Source: Bacteroidales bacterium M8
GTDB lineage: Bacteria; Bacteroidota; Bacteroidia; Bacteroidales; Muribaculaceae
Reading direction: 5' to 3'
Assembly: GCA_001689495.1 (NCBI GenBank)
Contig: LUJS01000049.1
Location: 1-57,043 of the forward strand
DNA length: 57,043 nucleotides
The position numbers and the translations under genes were made by a program. Of the stretch, positions 41,937 through 50,517 are shown one piece after another. Numbering within the stretch: the first letter of the stretch is position 1; each line of letters begins with the position of its first letter. The notes beneath the pieces are model-generated. The model was not told the DNA's origin, made no database searches, and saw only the letters and a program-made list of their open reading frames with translations.

Positions 41937-42565
41937 ACCGCACAGACGCACTATATGTCAGGGCATTCGGATGCGGCAACGAGCGCCTGCAACGCGAATG
42001 TTATCTCGCTTGCCGGGAGACGTTCGCTTCCCATTCGCCCAAGATGCAGGCCTCGGACGATGACCTGAAGGACATATTCCACGAGTCTTTCGAGATACTC
42101 TGGAACAACATCGACAAGGGCATTGTCTATGTCGAGGGCTCGGGAGTAAAAGCCCGAAACCGACATGGCGAAACGAGTACGGTGAAAGACCTGACCGGAG
42201 CCTACTTCTCGGGAATCATCAGGCACAAATATCTCGAGTATTGCCGGGACAAAGGCCGAATCATCCCGGTCGAAAAGGAGATAGCCGACGACGAATCCCG
42301 CGAGCCACGGGTCGAGGAGAGCGACGACGACATCGAGCTCGCCAAGGAGAGACTCACCGTCAGGGCGCTCAACTCGCTGGCCCGAAGCTGCATAGATATA
42401 CTGACCAAATTCTATCACGAGAGCAAGTCTCTCGAAGACATACTGGCTGAAAGACCCGAGAACAATTCGTATGACGGATTGAAGACCCGGAAGTCAAAAT
42501 GCCTGAAGAATCTAAAGGAAAAAATCATCACTTCATTCAAGGCCCACGGCCTGACCTGCCCATGA
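41933..42565 (+). CDS. Divergent ECF-type sigma factor (sigma 2)
   Basis: A 210-aa sigma-70-like protein. Region 2 is recognisable (SDDDLKDIFHESFEILWNN at 41-59, then LTGAYFSGIIRHKYLEYCRDKGR at 87-109). Between these helices lies an insertion of about 25 residues (IVYVEGSGVKARNRHGETST). Region 4 (about 140-205) keeps the general helix layout but its helix-turn-helix is divergent (SLEDILAERPENNSYDGLKTRKSKCLKNLK). It overlaps the caspase before it and the anti-sigma-like gene after it by ATGA, as sigma/anti-sigma pairs usually do. Confidence 0.85.
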   Translation: MNRTDALYVRAFGCGNERLQRECYLACRETFASHSPKMQASDDDLKDIFHESFEILWNNIDKGIVYVEGSGVKARNRHGETSTVKDLTGAYFSGIIRHKYLEYCRDKGRIIPVEKEIADDESREPRVEESDDDIELAKERLTVRALNSLARSCIDILTKFYHESKSLEDILAERPENNSYDGLKTRKSKCLKNLKEKIITSFKAHGLTCP

Positions 42566-43278
42566 CCACCTCAACCTATAACAGACAGGAATCCATAGAC
42601 CGTTACCTGCTCGGCGAAATGACCGCCGACGAGGAGCGCGAATTCCAATCACAGATGGCAGCCGACCCCGAACTGAACGACGAGGTCGCACTGATGCGGC
42701 GCATAATGGCGGCGATCTCGCTGCGGGCGTCGAGAGACGAAAAGATGGCCCGCTGGGACAACGAGGCCGACAGCCATGACGAGGTCCGGCAGAAAAAACG
42801 TCCGGTGCTGAGCCGACCTGCGGCATATCTGTCGGCGGCAGCGTCGGCGGCGGTCATATTCATGCTCGGTGGATATATCCTGAATCCTCGCACGGCCCCC
42901 GGCGATGACGTGATGACCGAAACCCCGCCGCCACACACGTCATACACCCTGCCGTCGAGCATGCGCGGCTCAGCCGAGGCATCGGTGGCCACGATAGGGC
43001 GCGAGCTGCACGAGACCCGCGAGACCGCACGATTTGCCCTCGTACAGATAGAAAACGCCCTTGCCGACACATTGATAGACAAGAACATAAGCGCCGAAGA
43101 GGCGGATTATCAACGAATCCTCATCGAAAGGCGCAACTATGACCTGCGCTGGCTCCGAATCAATGCCCTCATCGCCGCCGGACAGATTGAAAAGGCCCGC
43201 GAGGAACTCGCCCTCTTCGCCACCGAAGACGGCTACTATCGCGACGAGGCCGAGATACTGCTAAGACAATTCAAATGA
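42562..43278 (+). CDS. Membrane anti-sigma-like protein
   Basis: A 238-aa single-pass membrane protein. The N-terminal domain (SIDRYLLGEMTADEEREF, then ADPELNDEVALMRRI) has the zinc-less anti-sigma shape seen next to Bacteroidetes sigma factors. A basic linker leads to one membrane helix at about 87-108. The C-terminal 130 residues would be periplasmic: a proline-rich stretch (ETPPPHTSYTLPSS) followed by a helical region (ERRNYDLRWLRINALIAAGQIEKAREELA as parts) that resembles a TPR pair. Likely it holds sigma 2 at the membrane. It overlaps sigma 2 and the CHAT gene by ATGA. The periplasmic linker is a plausible cleavage target. Confidence 0.8.
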   Translation: MTTSTYNRQESIDRYLLGEMTADEEREFQSQMAADPELNDEVALMRRIMAAISLRASRDEKMARWDNEADSHDEVRQKKRPVLSRPAAYLSAAASAAVIFMLGGYILNPRTAPGDDVMTETPPPHTSYTLPSSMRGSAEASVATIGRELHETRETARFALVQIENALADTLIDKNISAEEADYQRILIERRNYDLRWLRINALIAAGQIEKAREELALFATEDGYYRDEAEILLRQFK

Positions 43279-46265
43279 AGAAAATTTTAATTCCCGTTCT
43301 CCTTCTCTCGGCGGCGGCAGCCGCTTGGTCCACGTCCAAGGCAACAGAGCGTGAGGCCGATACCTATACCGAAGCCGTTGCCGCAATAGAGCGTGCCGAC
43401 TCTCTGCTCGGCAACAAGAAGCTCGACAAGGCCGTCAGGGATTCAATCATTCAGGACAAAGCCTATAATTGCGCTGTCGCCGCCATAGAACTCGTCTCCG
43501 ACGAACGGAGCGACTATGACGGCGCATTGCAGTTGGCCCGGACAGGACTCGGGATAGCCAAGGATCCCGAGGTCGTGGAGTCACTCCACGAGACCAAGGG
43601 CTACTGCTACGAGAACAAAGCCAAGCAGGCCGAGGTGAAGGCGAGATTCGAGGAGGCCGTCGACCTCTATACCAAATCATTCCGTCCCTATGCCGACGCC
43701 AAGAGGCCAGACCTCCACGCCAAGGCCCTGATAAAGCTCGCCGACATATATGACAGGCTCTTCGAGATAGACAGCATCGTCGCGACCCTGCAGAAAGCCG
43801 AGACCATTGCCCGCACCGCCGGCAGCGAGCGCACGCTGCTCGACGTGCTCGTGGCACAGAAGAAGTATGCCCGCGAGCATCACCGCTTCCAGCCCTACCT
43901 GATGTCGTCGACCGCGCTCGACTCCATCTATGCCAATACGACCGACCCCCTCATCAGCCGCGACGCGGCGGCCGACATGGCCAACACGGCGGAGGCATCG
44001 GGCGACATGCCTCGCGCCATCTCGCTGTATAAAGGAATACTCGCTACGCAGGAGGCAATGGAGCCCTCGGACACCCGCAACGTGCTGCTCACCGGCACGC
44101 TCGACAAGCTCTCGGAACTGTGTCAGGAAACCGGCCTCTACGACGAATCCATCGACTATGCCCGCCGCAACCTCGTGCTGAAAAAGAGCGGCAACACCAA
44201 GAGCGCACTGGGACTGGCGCTGACATATCACCGCATCTCGACGGTCTATGCATCCGTTCGCGACAGCCTGAATGCCGCGGTCTATGCCGATTCGATAGGC
44301 ATGGTGGCCGACAATACAGAGGCCGAGTTCTACAGGGCATACATGAACATGCTCGGCGGCATATCATACAAACAGGTGCACGAGTACGGAAAAGCCATCG
44401 AGTTTTACCGCAAGGCGATGGAATATCCCGCACTGGCACCCTCGGTCAACGCACTGATAGGCGGCTCACTGCATCTGCTGGGCCGCGAGAAGGAGGCGCT
44501 CGGCCACTACAAGGAATATGCCCGTCTGATAGGCGAGCGCAACGGCACCAACTCGACGGTCTATGCCTCGGCACTGAGATACCTTGCCAACATCAGGGCC
44601 TTCAACAGCGACATCGAGGGCGGTTGCAGTGATTACATCACATCCATCACCATCACACAGGACCTGCTGCGCGACCGCCTGAGGTTCCTCCCCTCGGGCT
44701 TGCGCAAGAACTATCTCGGAGACCTCACCGAGGCCCTCTCGCTGATGACTCCGTTCGGCATCTCGTCGGGCCATACGTCGGACTACTTCACCACCAAGGC
44801 TTACGAGGGACTGCTGTTCACCAAGGGTCTGCTCCTCGCCTCCGACAGGTCGACCGCCGAGATGATAAACCAGCACGGCACGCCTCAGGACAAGGCCGAC
44901 TATGCCGCCATACAACTGATACGCAGCCGCATGGACGCACTGGGCGAATACAGCGACATGCAAGACTCTGTGGCATCGCTCTATCGCACCATGGTGACCA
45001 TCGACAACCGACTTGCCAGCAACTGCACGCGATATGGCGACATCGGCGCGTTCACCACGACCGGATACAGGGAGATAGCAGACGCCCTCGAGCCCGGCGA
45101 GACCCTGATCGACTTCACGGACTACAAGACCGACGACGGGAAACATAAATATGCCGCCTTCGTGATACGCAACGGTCAGGAGCACCCGCTACTCATACCC
45201 GTCTGCGACGGCTCTGACATAGACTCGCTCCTCAACGAGAACTACGGCCTGATCAGCTCGATGCACGACGAGGAGGCCGGGACACGCCTGCGCGCCATCT
45301 GTTTCGACCCCGTGAGGGAACATCTCACCGAGGGCAAGAACATATTCGTGATACCCTCGGGCATATACCACTCGATTTCGATCGACGCGCTGCCCCTCAA
45401 TGACTCGACTCTCGTGGGTGACAGATACCGCATGATACGCCTGTCCTCGGCCCGAGTGCTGCTCGACCGCGACAAGCGCGACATCGTGCCCTCGCGCCTC
45501 TCGGCGTCGCTCTATGGCGGCATCATCTATGACATGGACACCGACGAGATGACGATGGCCAGCCTGCCTGTCCAGACCGACCTTGCCCTTGCGTTCGCCA
45601 CCCGCAGCGCCACCCAGCACACGGACAGCCTCAGCTATCTCCCCTACACCCTCAGCGAGGTCAACGGCATTAACGGACTGCTGTCGCGACACACCGACGC
45701 CACCGTGGCGCTGACCGGCAAGAAAGCCACCGAGGCATCGTTCCTGTCGCTCTCCGGACGCTCGCCCTCGATTCTGCACATGGCCACCCACGGTTTCTAT
45801 TTCGACCCCGACGACCCCGACAAGGCGCGTGGACTGAAGGGATATACCGACGCCATGAACCTGAGCGGACTGGTGATGTCGGGCGGCAATGCCGAATGGC
45901 GCGGCGAACCGCTGCCTCCCGGCACGCTCGGCGGACTACTCACGGCGGCAGACATAGCGCTTTGCGACCTGTCGGGCACATCGCTGGTATGCCTTTCGGC
46001 CTGCAACACGGGCCGCGGCTCGGCCGCCACGAGCGAGGGCCTCTACGGATTGCAGCGCGCGTTCAAGAAGGCCGGCGCAGGCACGCTCGTCATGAGCCTG
46101 TGGGAGGCGAGCGAAATAGCCACCAACCTGTTCATGAACAAGTTCTACGAGTCGCTGCTGGCAAACGGATTCAACAAGCACGCAGCATTCTACGATGCGC
46201 GCGCGGCTGTCCGCGTCAAGTTCCCCGAGCCCTATTACTGGGCCGGATTCGTGATGGTCGACTGA
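43275..46265 (+). CDS. Secreted TPR-CHAT protein (predicted cysteine peptidase)
   Basis: A 996-aa protein with a signal peptide (MKKILIPVLLLSAAAAAWST). Residues about 30-500 form a TPR array (for example AKALIKLADIYDRLFEIDSI, EYGKAIEFYRKAMEYPALAP). A helical linker (about 510-590) leads to a C-terminal CHAT domain, a caspase-like fold. The catalytic pair is kept: H839 in HMATHG and C910 in LSACNTG. The end (YYWAGFVMVD) is the usual CHAT terminus. Family knowledge: TPR-CHAT proteins include separase-like enzymes and Csx29 of the Craspase CRISPR system, whose cleavage of Csx30 frees a sigma factor. No CRISPR genes are here. Location in the periplasm with an anti-sigma partner is inferred. Confidence 0.93.
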   Translation: MKKILIPVLLLSAAAAAWSTSKATEREADTYTEAVAAIERADSLLGNKKLDKAVRDSIIQDKAYNCAVAAIELVSDERSDYDGALQLARTGLGIAKDPEVVESLHETKGYCYENKAKQAEVKARFEEAVDLYTKSFRPYADAKRPDLHAKALIKLADIYDRLFEIDSIVATLQKAETIARTAGSERTLLDVLVAQKKYAREHHRFQPYLMSSTALDSIYANTTDPLISRDAAADMANTAEASGDMPRAISLYKGILATQEAMEPSDTRNVLLTGTLDKLSELCQETGLYDESIDYARRNLVLKKSGNTKSALGLALTYHRISTVYASVRDSLNAAVYADSIGMVADNTEAEFYRAYMNMLGGISYKQVHEYGKAIEFYRKAMEYPALAPSVNALIGGSLHLLGREKEALGHYKEYARLIGERNGTNSTVYASALRYLANIRAFNSDIEGGCSDYITSITITQDLLRDRLRFLPSGLRKNYLGDLTEALSLMTPFGISSGHTSDYFTTKAYEGLLFTKGLLLASDRSTAEMINQHGTPQDKADYAAIQLIRSRMDALGEYSDMQDSVASLYRTMVTIDNRLASNCTRYGDIGAFTTTGYREIADALEPGETLIDFTDYKTDDGKHKYAAFVIRNGQEHPLLIPVCDGSDIDSLLNENYGLISSMHDEEAGTRLRAICFDPVREHLTEGKNIFVIPSGIYHSISIDALPLNDSTLVGDRYRMIRLSSARVLLDRDKRDIVPSRLSASLYGGIIYDMDTDEMTMASLPVQTDLALAFATRSATQHTDSLSYLPYTLSEVNGINGLLSRHTDATVALTGKKATEASFLSLSGRSPSILHMATHGFYFDPDDPDKARGLKGYTDAMNLSGLVMSGGNAEWRGEPLPPGTLGGLLTAADIALCDLSGTSLVCLSACNTGRGSAATSEGLYGLQRAFKKAGAGTLVMSLWEASEIATNLFMNKFYESLLANGFNKHAAFYDARAAVRVKFPEPYYWAGFVMVD

Positions 46266-46328
46266 GACGTGGCCTGAACATTTTGAGGTTTACATTCGTT
46301 AGACTTTTGTAACAATTACAGAAGTCAG

Positions 46329-47015
46329 ATGAAACACCTCATATTACTCCGCCACGGACAGAGCCAATGGAATCTCGAGAACCTCTTCACCGGCTGGACC
46401 GATGTCGAGCTCTCGCCCAAAGGCCGCGAAGAAGCCGCCGAAGCCGGCAAGAAAATAGCAGAGTCGGGCATAATGCCCCGCTATTGCTTCACGTCCTACC
46501 TCAAGAGGGCCATCCACACGCTCGACATCGCGCTCGACTCGATGGATCGCGTCTACCTGCCCGTGGTCAAGGACTGGCATCTCAACGAACGTCACTATGG
46601 CGCCCTGCAGGGGCTGAACAAGGCCGAGACCGCCGCAAAATACGGCGACGAGCAGGTACACATCTGGCGCCGCAGTTATGACGTGTGTCCCCCCGCTCTC
46701 GAACCCGGCGATGACCGTTCGCCGGTGCGCGACATCAGATACAAGGACCTGTCCGAAGACGAGCTGCCCCTGACCGAGTCGCTCAAGGACACCATAGACC
46801 GCGTGCGACCCTGCTGGGAAGAGAAGATAATACCCGCACTGCAGATCTATGACACCGTACTGATAGCGGCACACGGCAATTCGCTTAGAGCCCTCGTGAT
46901 GATGCTCCTGCACCTGACCCCCGAGGCCATCGTGGGCGAGGAGATACCCACCGGCGTACCCAGAGTATTCACCCTCGACGACAGGATGAAGGTGCTCGAA
47001 GATAAATACCTATAA
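46329..47015 (+). CDS. gpmA: 2,3-bisphosphoglycerate-dependent phosphoglycerate mutase
   Basis: A 228-aa glycolytic enzyme that interconverts 3- and 2-phosphoglycerate. The phosphohistidine motif is LLRHGQSQWNLENLFTGWTD, the acid residue is in LNERHYGALQGLNK, and the second histidine is in AAHGNSLRALVM. It is slightly shorter than E. coli GpmA (250 aa), mostly at the C-terminus. The gene stands 63 bp after the CHAT gene and may have a separate promoter, though no clear TAnnTTTG is visible. Confidence 0.96.
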   Translation: MKHLILLRHGQSQWNLENLFTGWTDVELSPKGREEAAEAGKKIAESGIMPRYCFTSYLKRAIHTLDIALDSMDRVYLPVVKDWHLNERHYGALQGLNKAETAAKYGDEQVHIWRRSYDVCPPALEPGDDRSPVRDIRYKDLSEDELPLTESLKDTIDRVRPCWEEKIIPALQIYDTVLIAAHGNSLRALVMMLLHLTPEAIVGEEIPTGVPRVFTLDDRMKVLEDKYL

Positions 47016-47076
47016 CGCGCAATATTCCCCTCGCTCTCCTCGTTTTTAGTGTGGATAACAATAGAAGAATAAGAAG

Positions 47077-47709
47077 ATGACACTAAGGACAGGAATGCTG
47101 TTTGACTTGGACGGAGTCCTTGTCGACAGCGAGGGAGAGTATTCCGTATTCTGGGGATCTATCGGAGACCGATACGACAAGGGCCCCGACTTCAAGGACC
47201 GGATCAAGGGCACGACCCTCACCGAGATTCTCGAGCATTTCCCCGAAGGCGACCGCGAACAGATCAAGAGCGAGCTCTACGACTTCGAGGGCCGCATGGA
47301 GTATCTCGTCTATCCCGGCGTGATAGAATTCCTTAAGGAGCTCAAGGAGAACGACATCCCCTCGGCCATCGTCACCAGCAGCGACAATGCCAAGATGGAG
47401 AAACTCTTCAACCGTCAGCCCGAACTGCGTGGTGCGGTCACGCGCATCGTCACAGCCGACATGGTCACCCGCAGCAAGCCCGATCCTCAGGGCTACATTA
47501 TAGGTGCAGAGCTGATCGGCGTTCCCATCGAGGAGTGCTTCGTGTTCGAGGACTCAATCAACGGACTCAAGGCCGCACGGGCCTCGGGCGCGACAGTGGT
47601 CGGACTCTCCACCACCAATCCCCGCGAAACCGTCGGCGCGATGTCTGACATAACCCTCGAGGGTTTCGAGGGGCTCACGGTCAAGACGCTTGCCGATTCC
47701 AGAAATTAA
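47077..47709 (+). CDS. HAD-family hydrolase (beta-phosphoglucomutase-like)
   Basis: A 210-aa HAD subfamily IA protein. Motif I is FDLDGVLVDSEG near 9-20 with the nucleophile and acid aspartates. Motif II is the serine pair in VTSSDN, motif III the lysine in RSKPDP, and motif IV FEDSINGLKAA. A small helical cap lies between motifs I and II. Relatives are sugar phosphatases or phosphoglucomutases; the substrate is not evident. It lies 61 bp after gpmA. Confidence 0.92.
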   Translation: MTLRTGMLFDLDGVLVDSEGEYSVFWGSIGDRYDKGPDFKDRIKGTTLTEILEHFPEGDREQIKSELYDFEGRMEYLVYPGVIEFLKELKENDIPSAIVTSSDNAKMEKLFNRQPELRGAVTRIVTADMVTRSKPDPQGYIIGAELIGVPIEECFVFEDSINGLKAARASGATVVGLSTTNPRETVGAMSDITLEGFEGLTVKTLADSRN

Positions 47710-47723
47710 TCGCTGATAGAATG

Positions 47724-47770
47724 ACAAATGGGACAAACAGACCTCAAGGAAGTCTGTTCGCCCCATTTGT
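47724..47770. terminator. Hairpin between HAD gene and nadC
   Basis: ACAAATGGG (47724-47732) pairs with CCCATTTGT (47762-47770), and AACAGAC (47736-47742) with GTCTGTT (47752-47758), around a small internal loop. The hairpin sits between convergent genes and probably serves both. There is no free T run. Confidence 0.65.
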
Positions 47771-47789
47771 AGTTTGCGGTCAGCCGAAA

Positions 47790-48638
47790 TTATTTCTTGG
47801 CCTTGAAGCTCATGTCGAGACCCTTGACCGAATGTGTCAGCGCGCCGACCGAAATGAAGTCGACACCGCACTCGCCATAGTCGCGGAGTGTATCGAGAGT
47901 GATGCCACCCGAAGACTCGACCTCTACCCTGCCCCCGATCAGCTTCACGGCCTCGCGGGTGCGCTCGGGAGTGAAGTTGTCGAGCATGATGCGGTCAACG
48001 CCGGCCTCGAGAGCCTCGAGAATCTCGGAGGTATCGCGCACCTCGACCTCGATCTTCAGGTCCTTGCCCTTCTCCTTGCAATAGGATTTGGCAGCGTTGA
48101 CAGCCTGAGTGATGCCGCCGGCAAAATCGACGTGGTTGTCCTTGATGAGAATCATGTCGAAGAGACCGATGCGATGGTTGCAGCCGCCGCCGATGCGCAC
48201 TGCCTCCTTCTCGAGCATTCGCAGGCCCGGAGTGGTCTTGCGGGTGTCGAGCACCTTGGTCTTCAGTCCCTCGAGACGGGCCTGATAGCGGGCGGTCTGA
48301 GTGGCGATGCCGCTCATGCGCTGCATGATGTTGAGCATGACGCGCTCTGTCTGCAACAGCGAGCGCACGGTGCCCTCGACCTCGAAGGCCACGTCGCCGG
48401 GCTTGACATGGGCGCCGTCCTCGATATAGACGGTCATCTTGAGCTCGGGATCGAACTTCTCGAACACCCGGCGGGCCATCTCGACACCTGCGAGCACGCC
48501 CTCCTCCTTGATGATGAGGCGCTGCACGCCGCGCTCGTCGGCCGGAATGGTGCTGAGAGTGGTGTGGTCGCCGTCGCCCACGTCCTCGGCAAACGCCAGA
48601 GTGAGCAGATCGTCTATGAGCTGGTCTTTAGTTTTCAT
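47790..48638 (-). CDS. nadC: Nicotinate-nucleotide pyrophosphorylase (quinolinate phosphoribosyltransferase)
   Basis: A 282-aa enzyme that makes nicotinate mononucleotide from quinolinate and PRPP in de novo NAD synthesis. Motifs include EDVGDGDHTT near 18, LNIMQRMSGIAT near 103, the substrate-binding DTRKTTPGLRMLEKEAV near 132 and GGGCNHRIGLFDMILIKDNH. nadA and nadB are not in the window. Confidence 0.97.
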   Translation of the reverse strand: MKTKDQLIDDLLTLAFAEDVGDGDHTTLSTIPADERGVQRLIIKEEGVLAGVEMARRVFEKFDPELKMTVYIEDGAHVKPGDVAFEVEGTVRSLLQTERVMLNIMQRMSGIATQTARYQARLEGLKTKVLDTRKTTPGLRMLEKEAVRIGGGCNHRIGLFDMILIKDNHVDFAGGITQAVNAAKSYCKEKGKDLKIEVEVRDTSEILEALEAGVDRIMLDNFTPERTREAVKLIGGRVEVESSGGITLDTLRDYGECGVDFISVGALTHSVKGLDMSFKAKK

Positions 48639-48666
48639 TATACCTTATATTAAAATTGATTACACT

Positions 48667-49140
48667 GTGAAAATTGTCATTATAGCGGTCGGCAAGACCG
48701 CCACCCGATATATAGCCGACGCCACCGACGACTTCATTCGCAGGGCATCGAGATATGTCCCCGTCGAACTGTCGGTGATACCCGACCTGCGTTCGACAAA
48801 AGGGCTGACCGAAGAGCAGCAGAAACAGCGCGAGGGCAAGAGCATCATCGCCGCCCTGCAGCCGGGCGATCTCGTGACCCTGCTCGACGAGCGCGGTCAG
48901 GAACTGACTTCACGGCAGTTTTCGGCCGAGATAGAGCGCGGCATGGTCAGCGGTCTCAAGCGCATGGTGTTCGTGATCGGCGGCCCCTATGGATTCTCGC
49001 CCGAGGTATATGCCGCCGCGGACAAGAAACTGTCACTGTCGCGCATGACCTTCACCCACGAGATGATACGCCTCTTTTTCGCCGAACAGGTCTACAGGGC
49101 CATGACCATCATGCGCGGCGAGCCCTATCACCACGATTAG
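48667..49140 (+). CDS. rlmH: 23S rRNA pseudouridine-1915 N3-methyltransferase
   Basis: A 157-aa SPOUT methyltransferase that methylates pseudouridine 1915 in helix 69 of 23S rRNA. The trefoil-knot motif FVIGGPYGFSPEV and the C-terminal LSLSRMTFTHEMIRLFFAEQ, ending in GEPYHHD, are diagnostic. The start is a GTG at 48667 (VKIVIIAVGK), which gives the normal family length; no in-frame ATG fits. The open frame extends upstream across nadC on the other strand without meaning. It ends overlapping a small minus-strand gene by four bases. Confidence 0.96.
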   Translation: MKIVIIAVGKTATRYIADATDDFIRRASRYVPVELSVIPDLRSTKGLTEEQQKQREGKSIIAALQPGDLVTLLDERGQELTSRQFSAEIERGMVSGLKRMVFVIGGPYGFSPEVYAAADKKLSLSRMTFTHEMIRLFFAEQVYRAMTIMRGEPYHHD

Positions 49141-49313
49141 GCCAGCAGGAATATCACGTAAACAATGGCGAGGGCCACGGCCGTATAGGCGGCGCAACTG
49201 CGCAGCAGCAGTATGCGCCAGCCCTTGCGTCGCGGCGACATCCATGTGTAGAGCACGCCCGAGACAATGCCGAACACCAACGCGGCCAATATCCAGTAAA
49301 AAATATTGCCCAT
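49137..49313 (-). CDS. 58-aa membrane protein after ddl
   Basis: A small protein beginning MGNIFYWILAALVFGIVSGV with a first helix (about 4-24), a basic loop (SPRRKGWR) and a second helix (36-57). The ATG is seven bases after the ddl stop, consistent with the same transcript. The basic loop between the helices suggests it faces the cytoplasm. Function unknown. It ends four bases inside the convergent rlmH gene. Confidence 0.65.
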   Translation of the reverse strand: MGNIFYWILAALVFGIVSGVLYTWMSPRRKGWRILLLRSCAAYTAVALAIVYVIFLLA

Positions 49314-49320
49314 CGCGCTG

Positions 49321-50505
49321 TCAGGCCTTTGCCCCCTTGACTCCGCCCTTGGCGCCTCCGGTCAGGGCAAAGATGTTCTGGTCGTAGCTCACTGTCTTCT
49401 GTCCCTGCTCGCGCTTGCGCTTTAGGGCCAGACGCACCAGACGGTCCATGAGTTCGGTGAAAGGTATGCCCGTGGCCTCCCAGAGATAGAACGAGAGCGA
49501 GCCGGGGATGGTGTTGATCTCGTTGACGAATATCTCGTTCTTGTCATCGTCGATGATGAAGTCGATGCGGCTCACGCCATGGCAGCCGAGCACGCGGAAT
49601 GTCTCGCCGGCAAGGAACTGAATCCGCTCGGTGACATCGGCGGGGAGCTCGGCCGGGATGCGCTTCTGCGACGCCTGCATGCCTTTGGCTCCCTTTGTGC
49701 CACCCATGTACTTGTCCTCGTACGAGAGGATCTCGGCGCTCTTGATGGGCTCCTCGAGTACCGACGACTGATATTCGTCGCAGTCGCCCAGCACCGAGCA
49801 GTTTATCTCCTTGAGATTGTCGACCATGTGCTCGACTATGAGGCGCGACGAGTATTTCTCGGCCACGTCTACCTTCTCTATCAGTTGCTCGCGGTTTGCG
49901 GCGCGTCCGATACCGACGCTCGAGCCGAGGTTGGCGGGCTTGACGATGACGGGATAGCCGATTTTCTTCTCTATGCGCTCTATGAGCTCGTCGCGCTTGG
50001 CAAACCACTCCTTGTCCGTAAACCACACATAGTCGATCACGGGCACGCCGCACTCGCGCAGAATCATCTTCATGGTTATCTTGTCCATGCCGTTGGCGCT
50101 GGCCAGAGTGTTGCATCCGGCATAAGGGATGCCGATTGACTCGAGCACGCCCTCGAAGATGCCGTCCTCGACGTTCGAACCGTGCAGCACGGGGATGGCC
50201 ACGTCGAGCGTGGTCACTACGTTGGACCCGAACATGGATTTCTTCACCTTATATACGTTATAGTCGCCATAGCTCGGCTCCATGTATACCTGCGTGCACT
50301 TGTCGAGCAGCGCGGGTATGTCCTTGTAGTTCTTGATGTCGAACAGGGCATCGCCCGTATAGTAGCGGCCCTGCTTGGATATGTATATCGGGGTTACGTC
50401 ATATTTGTCCCTGTCTATCGCGGACATGGCCTGCGATGCAGAGATGACCGAGATTTCGTGTTCGGTAGAGCGTCCTCCGAAGAACACTCCGATGTTAGTC
50501 TTCAT
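49321..50505 (-). CDS. ddl: D-alanine-D-alanine ligase (Firmicutes-like)
   Basis: A 394-aa ATP-grasp ligase that makes D-Ala-D-Ala for peptidoglycan. Motifs: FFGGRSTEHEISVISA, AIPVLHGSNVEDG, VIVKPANLGSSVGIGRA and the metal-binding FVNEINTIPGSLSFYLWEA. It is longer than many Ddl (300-370 aa), with an inserted segment near 45-90 (YYTGDALFDIKNYKDIP) and a glycine/lysine-rich tail (GGAKGGVKGAKA). The inserted segment is as in clostridial enzymes. It follows the MurF-like gene by 12 bp, as expected for enzymes acting in sequence. Confidence 0.95.
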   Translation of the reverse strand: MKTNIGVFFGGRSTEHEISVISASQAMSAIDRDKYDVTPIYISKQGRYYTGDALFDIKNYKDIPALLDKCTQVYMEPSYGDYNVYKVKKSMFGSNVVTTLDVAIPVLHGSNVEDGIFEGVLESIGIPYAGCNTLASANGMDKITMKMILRECGVPVIDYVWFTDKEWFAKRDELIERIEKKIGYPVIVKPANLGSSVGIGRAANREQLIEKVDVAEKYSSRLIVEHMVDNLKEINCSVLGDCDEYQSSVLEEPIKSAEILSYEDKYMGGTKGAKGMQASQKRIPAELPADVTERIQFLAGETFRVLGCHGVSRIDFIIDDDKNEIFVNEINTIPGSLSFYLWEATGIPFTELMDRLVRLALKRKREQGQKTVSYDQNIFALTGGAKGGVKGAKA

Positions 50506-50517
50506 TCTTCTATTCTT

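Noticed and set aside
43275..46265. CRISPR-linked Craspase component
   Set aside because: The protein shares TPR-CHAT order with Csx29, but it is exported and there is no repeat array, gRAMP effector or Csx30-like gene in the window.
48439..48666. Upstream extension of rlmH
   Set aside because: It runs antisense to nadC; the family N-terminus begins at the GTG at 48667.
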